64,000 nt of DNA from Gonocerus acuteangulatus. Lineage: Eukaryota; Arthropoda; Insecta; Hemiptera; Coreidae. Where the stretch lies: the NCBI GenBank assembly GCA_946811695.1, contig OX328125.1:111430467-111494466 (forward strand), in the 5' to 3' direction. This document shows positions 23,097 to 33,754 of this stretch, piece by piece. Under the pieces are notes generated by a model. That model searched no databases, was not told the DNA's origin, and saw only the letters and a program-made list of their open reading frames with translations. The position numbers were made by a program, and so were the translations under genes. Each line of letters begins with the position of its first letter. The stretch's first letter is position 1.

Positions 23097-23282
23097 TAGG
23101 GTGTCCCAACCTGGTTGGACCCAATTCGTATATAGGCCTAATGAAAGAATGCCTATTTACGATTGTGAGTTTTTTTCGGAAACGATACAAAAATTAGAAT
23201 AATGTCAAAGGACTTTTTTTTTTCTTTTTTCATCCTGCGTCGATTTCCGAAGTTTTGCCGTTTATTTTGGGACCACCCTGTA
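23097..23282. mobile_element. MITE with GGGTGTCCC-type ends
   Basis: Starts TATATAGGGTGTCCCAACC and ends GGGACCACCCTGTATATA: short imperfect inverted termini flanked by TATA on both sides. The ends resemble those of the two large palindromic elements at 59214-62804. Confidence 0.6.
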
Positions 23283-23288
23283 TATACA

Positions 23289-23292
<4 letters not shown>

Positions 23293-23349
<57 letters not shown>
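23293..23349. repeat. (TA)n microsatellite
   Basis: TA run immediately after the MITE. Confidence 0.95.
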
Positions 23350-23351
<2 letters not shown>

Positions 23352-23775
23352 AATTTGAACCATCGTTATTTTTTAGATCTATGGGTTCTGAAACGTGAAA
23401 TTATCTAATAGCCAAAAAGAAAAAAAAAACAAAAAAAAAACTATTTGTTAGATTCTGTTATTGAAAAATGGGGGTTACTCTAAGTACATCGGGCCTGTAA
23501 AAGCCTCCCCCCCTAGAAAATCCATTCCGTGTCCCCGTGGAATAATATCCTCCAATCAGAACAGCATGTAGCAATTACACTTCCGTTCAACCTCCAACAA
23601 CCGTTCAAACCAGAATCTATTTATTTTCCAGATTGTAATTACTAAAATGAAATCTACATAAAGGCTCTGTTGTTGTACCTGACAGATTTAAATTGAATTC
23701 ATTTTTAATGGATTCTGTAATTGAAATACCGGCGATTTTCAAAATGAAAATCGTGGTTTTTAACGCTTTGTAATA

Positions 23776-23838
<63 letters not shown>

Positions 23839-23875
23839 GGCGCATCTACTGCTATGGTCATTAGCACCGTCGAAT
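23776..23875 (-). mobile_element. SINE 3' tail fragment with 57-base poly(T)
   Basis: On the minus strand, GGTGCTAATGACCATAGCAG then TAGATGCGCCGTAAAAAA matches the 3' tail of the SINEs at 22557, 43137 and 51891. The tRNA-like head is absent, as in a 5'-truncated copy. Confidence 0.7.
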
Positions 23876-24399
23876 GTAATATTTGTTAAATGTAACTTGC
23901 ATAAATGATACGTCAAGTGACGTTTGATTGACGTAAATGATTCAAAAGGCTAGCCGGGAATTAGTCATTCTTATTACGACAGTATGGAAAATATACACTT
24001 CGCTGATTGACAGCCATATAGCACAGGACCTTCACGCATCAAGAGACTCAATTCTAACTCCTTCAAAATACATCACAACGTATAGAGTATGAGTCCAAAT
24101 AATTAAAATACATATCATTTTTTAGTATTTATTTCAACCAGGTAATAAACGTTTTAAAATAAATAAAAAGAAGTACAGAAAAGTATTATGTACATACAAC
24201 TACTACGTAGTCCAGTTTTTAAAAACGATTATATAAAAAAACACTTACATGGTGAACAATTACATTGGTTATTTATGTGTAATTCGTAAAACGCTAGAGA
24301 GACTAATTTCCGCTAAGGATACAGCCTGTTTCGGTCGAAGCACCTTCTGTGAAAAAGATCAGAGAAATCTTACTTCTCTAAAGGAAGTAGGAGGATCAT
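23876..24399. other. Upstream region of the neuropeptide exon, no gene recognised
   Basis: Contains CGTCAAGTGACGTTTGATTG and TTGACGTAA at 23911-23935, three CRE-like TGACG cores within about 30 bases. Otherwise AT-rich without recognisable features. Confidence 0.4.
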
Positions 24400-25250
24400 C
24401 AGACGGAAGAGAAACTAAGAAGATTCATCGGAAGAGGGAGAGGAAGTAGAAAAAGGCATTGGAGGGGGGAAGGATGATGGAGTGGGAAAGGATGTTGTAG
24501 CTGCATCGGAAGGATATTGGAGGGCTAAAGTAAGTTGGAGGGGGATTGGAGGGGGAAAGGACGTTGGAGAGGCAAAGGAGGGGTAAAAGAGGTTGGAGGG
24601 GTATTGGAGGAGGAAGAAAGGATGTTGGAGGGGCATTGGAGGAGGTGGAAGAGATGTTGGAGGGGCATCGGAGGGGGAAGGATGTTGGAGGGGGAAAGGA
24701 TGTAGCAGGGGCATTGGAAAAGGTGGAAGGGAAGTTGGAGGGGCATCGGAGGGGGAAGGAATGTTGGAGGGGCAACGGAGGGGAAAGGATGTCGGAGGGG
24801 CTTTGGAGGAGGTGGAAGGGATGTTGGAGGGGCATCGGAGGGGGGAGGATTTTGGAGGGGCATCGGAGGGGAAAGGATGTTGGAGGGGAATATGTGGCAA
24901 TGGAAGTAGTAGAGGAATGAGTGAATGGAGAGGTAAAAGAGGTTTGTTGAGAGAAAGGGGGGGGGGGGGTATTTGAGAATGAATGTGGAGAGAGAAGGGA
25001 GTAAGAGAGAGTGAGAGGGAGGGCGACAGGGTGGGAGAGAAAGAGGTTGAGGGAGAAGTGAGAGAGGCGGGAGGGAGTGAGTTGAGTGGGAAAGAAATAG
25101 GGAGAGGGAGGAATGAGAGAGGGCGGGAGTGAGGTTGTGTGGGTGGGAGAGAGAGTGGGAGAGTGTAGGTGGGAGGGAGGAATGGAGGAATAGAGAGATA
25201 GAAAGCAGAATGAAGGAGGAAGAGTGGGGATGAAGTAGGCGTGGTGGGGG
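24400..25250 (+). repeat. Polypurine tract / degenerate GGAGGGGCATCGGAGG minisatellite
   Basis: About 850 bases of almost pure purine on the + strand. From about 24470 to 24890 it is built of degenerate units GGATGTTGGAGGGGCATCGG of roughly 30 bp. From 24950 on it is GAGAGGGAGG-type sequence. It produces long Pro/Ser-rich frames on the minus strand that are not genes. It ends about 65 bases before the neuropeptide start codon. Confidence 0.9.
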
Positions 25251-25315
25251 GATTGAGGACTTGCGCGTTGCTAACAAGGTGCTTTGCTCATTGAGGCTGC
25301 TGCTTAGCAAGGAGA

Positions 25316-25442
25316 ATGTCGCCAGCACAAACAGCTCTAGTCCTCGGCTTCACACTCGGCGTGGTGTCTTTAGCCTTCCCTCATACTGTCATGGCTATAG
25401 ACCTGTCTAGGCTCTATGGCCATATATCTGCCAAGAGGAACA
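25316..25442 (+). CDS. IDLSRF-like peptide precursor (prohormone-4), first coding exon
   Basis: The ATG at 25316 opens 42 codons plus one base, ended by the splice donor A|GTAAGT at 25443. Residues 1-27 form a signal peptide (hydrophobic ALVLGFTLGVVSLAF, cleavage after VMA). The mature sequence IDLSRLYGHISA is followed by the dibasic KR site. Honeybee prohormone-4 yields brain peptides beginning IDLSRFYGH, also directly after the signal peptide and before KR, so this is an orthologue with Leu for Phe at position 6. In that family the next exon encodes an LDL-receptor class A Cys-rich module; it was not found here and probably lies past a long intron. Expression in neurosecretory cells is inferred from the family. 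Confidence 0.82.
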
Positions 25443-25483
25443 GTAAGTACACTCATATATATACATTACTTCACTAACATACT

Positions 25484-25540
<57 letters not shown>
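25484..25540. repeat. (TA)n microsatellite in neuropeptide intron
   Basis: TA run 40 bases after the neuropeptide splice donor. Confidence 0.95.
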
Positions 25541-25542
<2 letters not shown>

Positions 25543-25904
25543 AATATATCTGCATGCATTCAATGTAAATAATGTCTCTGTAACCACCATGACTCCACTA
25601 AAAAGGAATTTCCTCTTATAGAATATATGTGGTATGTATCTTTACACGTAGTCCATACATCTACATACTTCTAAAAATATATTTTATTAAAATTAAATAT
25701 TAAAAGTAATCATTATTGCTTCGTTATGTGCAGGTAACATTCATATACTTATAAATTCTTTAGACAGTATTAATTAATTAATTTTATTTTATTAATTTTT
25801 TTCTTATTATTTTATTTTTTATTATTTGTTTTTGTTATTTATCATTTTGTATTTTAATCATTTTATATATTTTTTGTTGTTGTTTATTTGAATTACTATA
25901 ATAC

Positions 25905-26035
25905 TTTTGCTAATAGAATAATTTTAGTTCTTTTCCACCTCTTTTCAAAACTTTGAATTTGATTTGTATTTTTCTTATAAAGATGAATAAATCGCCGTCT
26001 CCTAGCGGTGCCTAAAACTGAATAAATAAATACGT
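25905..26035 (+). mobile_element. LINE 3' end fragment
   Basis: Ends AAATCGCCGTCTCCTAGCGG then an (AATA)n tail, the same 3' terminal motif as the LINE ending at 2640. No coding remains, so it is a severely 5'-truncated insertion. Confidence 0.5.
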
Positions 26036-26663
26036 CCTTTTTTATTTAATTGCCTTAAATTTGTTAATATACTATATCAATAATATAGCTGAATATTTCT
26101 ATTCTCCACAACAAACTTTTTAAAAAAAAACCTTAAAAAACCTGCAGTTAAAAGTAAAACATAATTTATAGAATATTAATTAGTTTGGCGAAAATAAGGA
26201 AATGGCAAAGAATGAAAAATACTATTTAAGGAATTCTACACGGCTCGATTGTCGACTTTTTCGGTCGACTATTAGTCCAGGGTGGCGACTGTTTAGAGTT
26301 GGATCTTGCGACGAAGGAAGCTAATTTTTGCAGGAATATCTTCGGAGAAACTGGGATAAGAAAAACCGATATATACACAAATCGAAAAATTCCTGGAACA
26401 TATTTTGTTCTAATATATATATATGGTTTTTTTTGTACTTCTTTTGCTCATAATTCCAAAGATATTCACGCAAAAGATTTTTTCCGATGCATCAAAAGAT
26501 TTGTAATGGAATTTCTTATAATGTCCCATTATTAAAATTAAAAAAAAAAAAAAAAATGAATAGCTGCTTCGCAAAACAGCAATAAGTATGAAAGAAAAGG
26601 TAAAACAATTACATTCTTTTTGGCAGCTTAAAATGCATCTAGGACCTTCACATTACAAACCAA

Positions 26664-26665
<2 letters not shown>
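26036..26665. other. Intronic or intergenic, no gene recognised
   Basis: AT-rich. A block at 26250-26400 (TGCGACGAAGGAAGC) looks like a decayed repeat. No exon with splice sites and recognisable protein was seen. Confidence 0.45.

Positions 26666-26666
<1 letters not shown>

Positions 26667-26730
<64 letters not shown>
26667..26730. repeat. (TA)n microsatellite
   Basis: TA run adjoining the possible pogo-type terminus at 26731. Confidence 0.95.
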
Positions 26731-26731
<1 letters not shown>

Positions 26732-27261
26732 TGGAATCCGGCTAATCTGAAAATCCGCCTACTAGGACTAGGGAAAAAATAAGTTATACGCTTTCTGAAA
26801 ACTGAATTTTTTTATGTGTTTAATGGACATTTAAGAAACTTGTATTTTTTTTTTTCAATTTTGCCGTCAAACTATAATTCTAAAATACAGGCTTACCTAA
26901 AATTGAAAAAGTTGAAATTTACTAACATATATAGAAGAGATGATCAGTAAGAAAAATATTTAAAAAACAAAAAATAACCCATAAGAGATAAAGTCAGTGA
27001 CTTCCTCCTGAAGCGGTGAACTAAATCTGCTTAAAGAAGTAATGTCTCGAATATTTCCAGTAATGTCCATCATATAGATTTTATCTCCGATCACAGTCAC
27101 ATCGCGGTGCAGTTTACAAGATTACGTAATTAATTAAACCATAATTCTTAACACATCTCAAAAAATTAAACATCAATAAGAATAAACTCTGCCGAATCAT
27201 AATTTTTGTTAATCCGGACAGAATTTGGTCCGAATTAGTTGGGAGTATCGAAACAATACTG
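26731..27261. mobile_element. Possible pogo-type MITE, decayed
   Basis: The left end GTGGAATCCGGCTAATCTG and right end TTAATCCGGACAGAATTTGG...ATACTGTA have the style of pogo/Tigger termini (GAATCCGGCTAATC), but the inverted match is imperfect and no transposase motif was seen. Confidence 0.35.
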
Positions 27262-27339
27262 TATATATATTTAAATGTCCGTCACCCACAGTTTTGTCAA
27301 ATTCTGATCAAGCAAACTTTACTGAATTTAAATATTTTT

Positions 27340-27480
27340 GTAATACTTACAAGGCAAACTGTATACAATATAATTTTACAATATCTGAGTATTTATATAT
27401 TTTTGTAATACTTACAAGGCAAACTGTATACAATATAATTTTACAATATCTGAGTATTTATATATTTTTTTAATCTGTTG
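27340..27480. repeat. Tandem duplication of about 71 bp
   Basis: TTTTTGTAATACTTACAAGG then CAAACTGTATACAATATAAT occurs twice in succession directly before the 151-bp array. Confidence 0.85.
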
Positions 27481-27486
27481 AGGTAA

Positions 27487-28104
27487 ATTGTTCTGAATCA
27501 CATTTTAATGAATTTAGTTTCATTCTATATTTTTTGTAATTCATATGAAGTCTACTGGAGTAAATCTTTCTCCACTGAGTAGTCTATATTTCTATAATCC
27601 TGATGAAGCTAACTGCAAATTAATCTAATTTTACAAAATAACAATGAATCACATCTTAATGAATTTAGTTTCATTCTATATTTTTTGTAATTCATATGAA
27701 GTCTACTGGAGTAAATCTTTCTCCACTGAGTAGTCTATATTTCTATAATCCTGATGAAGCTAACTGCAAATTAATCTAATTTTACAAAATAACAATGAAT
27801 CACATCTTAATGAATTTAGTTTCATTCTATATTTTTTGTAATTCATATGAAGTCTACTGGAGTAAATCTTTCTCCACTGAGTAGTCTATATTTCTATAAT
27901 CCTGATGAAGCTAACTGCAAATTAATCTAATTTTACAAAATAACAATGAATCACATCTTAATGAATTTAGTTTCATTCTATATTTTTTGTAATTCACATG
28001 AAGTCTACTGCAGTAAATCTTTCTCCACTGAGTAGTCTATATTTCTGTAATCCTGATGAAGCTAACCTGCAAATTAATCTAATTTTACAAAATAACAATG
28101 AAGA
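27487..28104. repeat. 151-bp tandem array, 4 units
   Basis: TCCACTGAGTAGTCTATATT recurs at 27571, 27722, 27873 and 28024 (period 151). Units 1-3 are nearly identical and unit 4 has a few changes. No coding potential. Confidence 0.95.
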
Positions 28105-28426
28105 AATTTGGTATAAAATTAATTTAAAATCAAATAGGTTCAGGTAAAACAAATAAATTTGAGTTTGTGCAATATTGAACCTTAACAGAGACAGCTGAGA
28201 CATTTTCCCCACCGATGATCTGTTGAATAAAATCAAGAAAAGAAATTTTTCGAATCAACAAGAGCTTCTAATTGCTCAATATAATTTCAGTGAATACGGT
28301 TTGATTACATATTTTTTTCATTATCGTAAAATAAAGTCCTATTAAAACTTATCTTATCTTTTCTCCATAGTTCGTTTTAAACGTTATGCCACCTGGAAAA
28401 TGTTATGAATGAAAGATAAAGGTATA

Positions 28427-29299
28427 CAGTAGAACTTGGATAATTCGAACCTCTAGGGACCGATAAAAAAGTTCGAATCATCCAAAATTCGAATTAAAAA
28501 AGTTTTTGAATATAAAGGGGTAAAACATAGATTTTCATATTTTCACATTTTTTAAATTAAAAAAATACATACATTTTATTTAAACAATAACAAACATTTC
28601 ATAAATTGATGATTACGTACATAAGTAATAAATAATTTATCAAAAAAGTAAAAATAAAAGTATATTGTTTTGAAAAAAAGACATTTTCATGGCCAAGAAT
28701 TTTTTCTTTATTTTTCAGGTAAGTTTGTAAAGTATTAGGAGGAATGCCTTGGCAATTTCAGATTTTTTTCTTTTTCAACTTCTTTAATCGCAGCTATTTT
28801 CTCTGACAACGTTAAAGTTTTATAACTTCTAGGCTTCGACATCCTAAATAAAAAACTCACAGAACTGCAATGTACACAAGAAATTCAAGGAACTAACAAT
28901 ACAACAGATCTAGGTACTGACTGACTTATAAGTAAATAAGAAATGAGATGGGAGGGATGGTGGGAGGGAATTCTAGGATAAAACTACAGGATGGTGTATG
29001 TAACTACAACCCCTGGAAGGGAGGAAGCGCGGCCCACCACTTTGCATCATCCGTATCTTTGCGACATCCGTATCTTACTATCCTGTTTACCCGAGTGGAG
29101 AATATTTTCACGAGATTTAAGATCGAACATCTCCCATTGGAGGTAAAGACTCGTAAAAAATTCGAATTATCCAAAATTTTATTCGAATTAACCACGATTT
29201 TTTAACATTGTTTGTGCCCTAAATTCTAGGGACCGAGAGAAATATTCGAATTAACCACGATTTCGAATTATCGAAGTTCGAATTATCCATGTTCCACTG
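28427..29299 (-). mobile_element. pogo/Tigger-type DNA transposon remnant (copy 1)
   Basis: The termini CAGTAGAACTTGGATAATTC and its inverted partner (GAATTATCCATGTTCCACTG) are flanked by TA at 28425-28426 and 29300-29301, as expected for Tc1/mariner-pogo. Near 28680-28845 the minus strand encodes MSKPRSYKTLTLSEKIAAIK followed, after a frame change, by KSEIAKAF and PPNTLQTYLKNKEKIL. This is the CENP-B-type helix-turn-helix that starts Tigger transposases. The DDE catalytic part is missing. Confidence 0.85.
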
Positions 29300-29554
29300 T
29301 ATTTCACATTTCTTAGCAAGCTAAAACTACATTTTACAGAAATCTAAGCAATGTGCCATGTTAATTAAATCTATTTCTTGCCTCTTTGTATCGAGGGATG
29401 TACAGGTTAACACCTATTTAGTGAATAAGCCCAAAAATTTGTCTTTCTCGTTTGATTCAGCTCGTTAAAATTTGATGTGCTGAAATATTCATTTTTTTTA
29501 TCTTGTAATAAAGATAAAAAAATGGTCCTAAATTTTGGCCTGAAAGCTTTTACT

Positions 29555-30025
29555 GTTTTTGTATTTAAGTCATTCAGAATAAACTATTAATTAAATAAAA
29601 CTATCAAATATTTAAGGGACAACGGATGGTACGACCCAATAACTAAAAATTACATTATTGTTTTCCTAAAACCTATAACTTCAACACTATTTATCTTAAA
29701 AAAAAAATATTAGTAGCTATTTCTGAAAGTTATACTAAAAACATTACAATAGGCAGGTAAAATGTTAATAAACCATTTCTCAGTTTTCATAAGTTTTTCC
29801 TACGTTACCTTTTTGTGTAGCTTAATAAACAGAGATGTTTTTAGTAGTATAATTTGCAGGAATAGCTACTGATATTTTATTTTTTTAGAGATAGAGTTGA
29901 GGTTTCAAGTTTCAGGAAAAAAATAATGTAAATTTTACTTATTGGGGTGTACCATCCGTTGCCCCGTAAAGATCTGATAGTCTTATCTAAATAATAGTTT
30001 ATTCTGAATGTATTAAATACAAAAA
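29555..30025. mobile_element. Foldback/inverted-repeat element, about 200-bp arms
   Basis: The left arm includes ATTCAGAATAAACTATT and GGGACAACGGATGGTACGAC. The right arm includes GTACCATCCGTTGCCCC and AATAGTTTATTCTGAAT. The inner parts (ATATTAGTAGCTATTTCTG versus CAGGAATAGCTACTGATAT) also pair. No coding capacity was seen. Confidence 0.75.
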
Positions 30026-30357
30026 AAAAATAAACAATTTCAGATCAAATGCTAGAAATAAAAAACAAATGCCCAAAACCTAAGCAACAGTGACTTCATT
30101 TTAAAAAAAAGCCTAAAATATTAAATATGTTGGAAGCGCGTAACAATTGGGTTGACTTACCAGAAACCCTGTAAATACAGTTTTATGACGATAAATTTTA
30201 TTTTGTGAGTTACAAAGTATTACCCCTTAAAAAATAAGTAATGTATAAGTGTATATTACTTACTTTTTGTATAAATAAATGTATAAATGTAGCTACGTTA
30301 AAATATAAATAAATAATCCATTTCCTATATAAGGTGAAGGCTGAAAGTAAGTATCAC

Positions 30358-30484
30358 TTTTGAAATTGCGCCAGTGATGAACGAGGTGATGAGCAAATAG
30401 CCCATTTTGGCGTGAATCGATTTATCGATGTCGTTCCCGGGTAATTTGGCGAACCAGTGATCTGATTGGGCGAATCCAGCAGTT
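30358..30484 (-). other. Weak candidate exon with a membrane segment
   Basis: The minus strand has an acceptor-like TTGGTTCCCCGCCAG, then 127 bases reading TAGFAQSDHWFAKLPGNDI and MGYLLITSFITGAIS, then AAAA|GTGATA as a poor donor. It is more GC-rich than its flanks and resembles no transposon I know. The protein is not recognised, and the frame also runs open upstream. Confidence 0.2.
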
Positions 30485-30684
30485 CTGGCGGGGAACCAAC
30501 AGGTAAAGAACACACACAGCCATGAATATTCCATGGATATTAAGGATTGGGGTTGCCGTGAGTCACGCACGAGGTATCTAGATGGAGCACGGAACGGTAG
30601 GCCCTACCTGAACACTAACTCCTGGAGGGGGGGGGGGGGTTCTGGACGTTCAAAGGCATTGCAACTCCGATGCAAACCAGCTAT

Positions 30685-31750
30685 GGGCGTCATACGTCGG
30701 ACGTATTTAGCGTCATACGTAAGGCGTATTCAGCGTCATACGTCGGGGGTATTCAGCGTCATACGTCTGATTTCTGAAGCGTCATAAGTTGGAAGTATTC
30801 AGCGTCATAAGTTGGAAGTATTCAGCGTCATAGCTCGCACATATTCAGCGTCATAAATCGGACGTACTCAGCGTCATAAGTCTGACGTATGAAGCGTCAT
30901 AAGTTGGACATATTAAGCGTCATAAGTCAGACCTATTCGGTTTCATACGTCGGACTTATTACGCGTCGTAAGTCGGACGAATTAAGATTCATATGTCGGA
31001 CGAATTCAGCGTCATAAGTTGGACGTAATCAGCGTCATAAGTTGGACATATTAAGCGTCATAAATCAGACCTATTCGGCTTCATACGTCGGACTTATTAC
31101 GCGTCTTAAGTTAGATTTACATTCAACTTCGTCAGTCAGACATATTAAGCGTCATAAGTCAGTCAATTTAAGCGTCATTAGTCGGACGTATTCAATGTCA
31201 TAAGTGGACGTATTTAGCGTCATAAGTTGCGGGCTTATTAGGAATCATTAGTCGGAAGTATGAAGCGTCACAAGTCAGACGTATTAAGGGTCATAAATGA
31301 GGAGTATGAAGCGTCATATATCTGTTACGCGCCATAAGTCAGACGTATTAAGCGTCATAAATCGGACGTATTCAGCATCATAAGTTGGATGTATTAAGCG
31401 TCAAAAGTCACACGTATTGAACGCCACAAGGTGGACGTATTCAGCCACATAAGTCGGACTTATAAGGTGTCATAAATCGGGCGTATTCGTCGTCATACGT
31501 CGGACGTATTAAGTGTCATATGTCGGACATTTTAAGCGTCATATTTCAGGCCTGTTTAGTGTAATAAGTTGGACGTATTATGCGTTAAAATTCAGAAGTA
31601 TTAAGCTTCACATGTCTGACGTATGAAGCGTCATAATTCGGAGGTATTCGTTGTCATGAGGCGGATGTATGAAGCGTCATAAGTCGGTCGTATTAAGCGT
31701 CATAAATCTAACGTATTCGGAAGCATTAGTCGGACGTATTCAGTGCCATA
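30685..31750. repeat. About 23-bp degenerate tandem array, roughly 46 units
   Basis: Unit close to AGCGTCATAAGTCGGACGTA with strong divergence between units (CGTCATACG, CGTCATAAG, TTCAGCG, TTAAGCG). Degeneracy suggests an old array. Confidence 0.95.
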
Positions 31751-31842
31751 AATAAAATAAAATATAAGTTGACATAAATCTTTAAGTACGATATGTTTAT
31801 TGCCTTTGTTCCCTACATACTTTTTGCTCCTCATTAGGTAGA

Positions 31843-32714
31843 CCGAGAGCCAGCAACGCACTTTTCATGAAGTGTTTTATGCACCCTGAAATTTTGCTAT
31901 AATGTACGTCTTAGGTAGATAAGAAGGTAAATATGTGTTTCCTGGACAAAACTTGGAACACCAGCTACTGCGCATAGGGGAAAGGTGCAAAACAATATTG
32001 CCTAAAAGTAGAGTTTTATACAGAAGCCAACTATTATTAATGAAAAAAATGGCAAATTAAGGCAATTTTCAAATTAATAATAAATAAGGCAGGCACTTTT
32101 AAGGGGGTTAAAATGAAATAATAATAAAAAACTAAGTACCAAGTTTTTATTTTTAATATTAAATGAAGTTCTTTATTCACGCTGCGATTTAAGCAGCGTC
32201 TTCAATAAATATAATTGAAAATAATTCCAAAAGGGCAGACACTTTTGTGGGGTTTAATTATCAGGAAACTTGAAAAACATGATAGACTGCAATACACTGC
32301 GTGTAACCGTAAGAGTGGATGAGTCGACCGCGCAGTGTTGGTTGTTTTCTGTTCTCTCATTGGTTCTTGCTCACATGATCTTGTACAGCTGTTCCGGTTT
32401 TAATAGCAGCGCGAATAAAACTCTCATTTAATATTAGAATAAAAACAATTTTTTTTATTTTTTTTTTTTGTGTCTGCCATATTTATTATTCATTGTAAAA
32501 TTGTCGTAATTTTACATTAAAGATAGTTGGCTTCTAAATAAAACTCTATTTTTGGGAAATATTTTTTTGTATCTTTCCCCTATGCGCAGTACCTGGTGTT
32601 CCAAGGTATGTCCAGGAAACACATACATACCTTCTTATCTACCTAAGAGGTACATTATAGCAAAATTTCAAGATGCATAAAACACTTCATGAAAAGTGTG
32701 TTGCTGGCTCTCGG
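31843..32714. mobile_element. Foldback element with about 200-bp inverted arms
   Basis: The left arm starts CCGAGAGCCAGCAACGCACT, and its complement ends the element at 32714 (TTGCTGGCTCTCGG). Both arms carry AAGTGTTTTATGCA, ATAATGTAC and AACACCAG words. The interior of about 470 bp is AT-rich and non-coding. Confidence 0.85.
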
Positions 32715-33300
32715 ACTAAGGGAAATATGTTGTAAATTTTTGGTGGTGTCGACCACAAAGCGGTTATTAAACGCCAATATTTATTATTATTACAACCCCA
32801 ACTTGCAGTGAAAATTCTTCCTCTAATAGAGAAAATAAATATATTTAAAAAGTTTAGTGGATTTTCCATGCACCTACTTCTATAATTCCGAAATTATTCC
32901 GAGGAATAATTTTTTTTTTTTATTTAAAAAAAGTTCAACTAAAGAAGTTTTACTTTGTAAAAGGAATTATTCAAATGTGGATCGATGCACCTGCCTGCTC
33001 CTTCGTAGAAGGTCCCCTCATTAAAATGTATATCCCAACACGACACCGGAAACAGAGTTTCTTCCACAGAACTTAATAAAAATAATTTCCATTACAAAAG
33101 GAATTCTTTAAGTCGAAAAATGGCTATATTAGGTGTTGACCTAAAACAGTCACTTCAGGACCAAACATTTGAAATGAAAAGTTTTATTCTTATTCCGGGA
33201 CACAAGTCCCATAGGAATAATTTTTAAATTACAAAATAATTGTGAATTTTATATATAAACTTAAAAACTTATAAATGCTATCAGTGTATAATGTACAGCT
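32715..33300. other. Intergenic, no gene recognised
   Basis: AT-rich sequence with a T run near 32910. Nothing recognisable. Confidence 0.5.
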
Positions 33301-33575
33301 TCAATATAGACTAGGGGTTGGGTAAAACTTGCAGGGATAGAAGGTGGTGGAAGAGTCGGGATTTAAAGGTTCTAGGTTGGTAGAATGGCGGACAGACAGA
33401 GGTAAGGAATTCCATAGCGAGGTGGCACGGGTGACGAATGATTTTTCGAATATTGCTGTTCGGTGGGAGGGAATATAAAGATCGGAAGGACGAGATCGGG
33501 TGTTACGGGAGTGAACAGAGGATTTAAATTTAAGAAGTTGAAAAATATAAGAAGGTCTACGGGATTGGAAGTTGC
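33301..33575 (-). pseudogene. LINE C-terminal fragment (Jockey/CR1-like tail)
   Basis: The minus strand reads DLYIPSHRTAIFEKSFVTRA then TSLWNSLPLSVRHS and ends with TGA (complement at 33301). The block with IP.HRT..F..SF..RA..LWNSLP is the conserved end of many CR1/L2/Jockey-type LINE proteins. Upstream domains are absent. Confidence 0.7.
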
Positions 33576-33754
33576 GCTAGTAAGTCTAGTTTTTGTTAAT
33601 TGGCAACAAACTAGTAAAACGAAATGAAAAACTAGTTAAATACATCTGTGTTGGTTTTTCGGGAACCGTTTTTCAGGCTAAAGTATAAATGTTTTCTAAA
33701 CGAACGAGTTTTGTTTCCTAACAACCGAACTCGCTAGAAAATATGAAAAATGAG

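Noticed and set aside
24415..25328. Long Pro/Ser-rich minus-strand frames
   Set aside because: They are translations of the polypurine tract in several frames; composition, not a gene.
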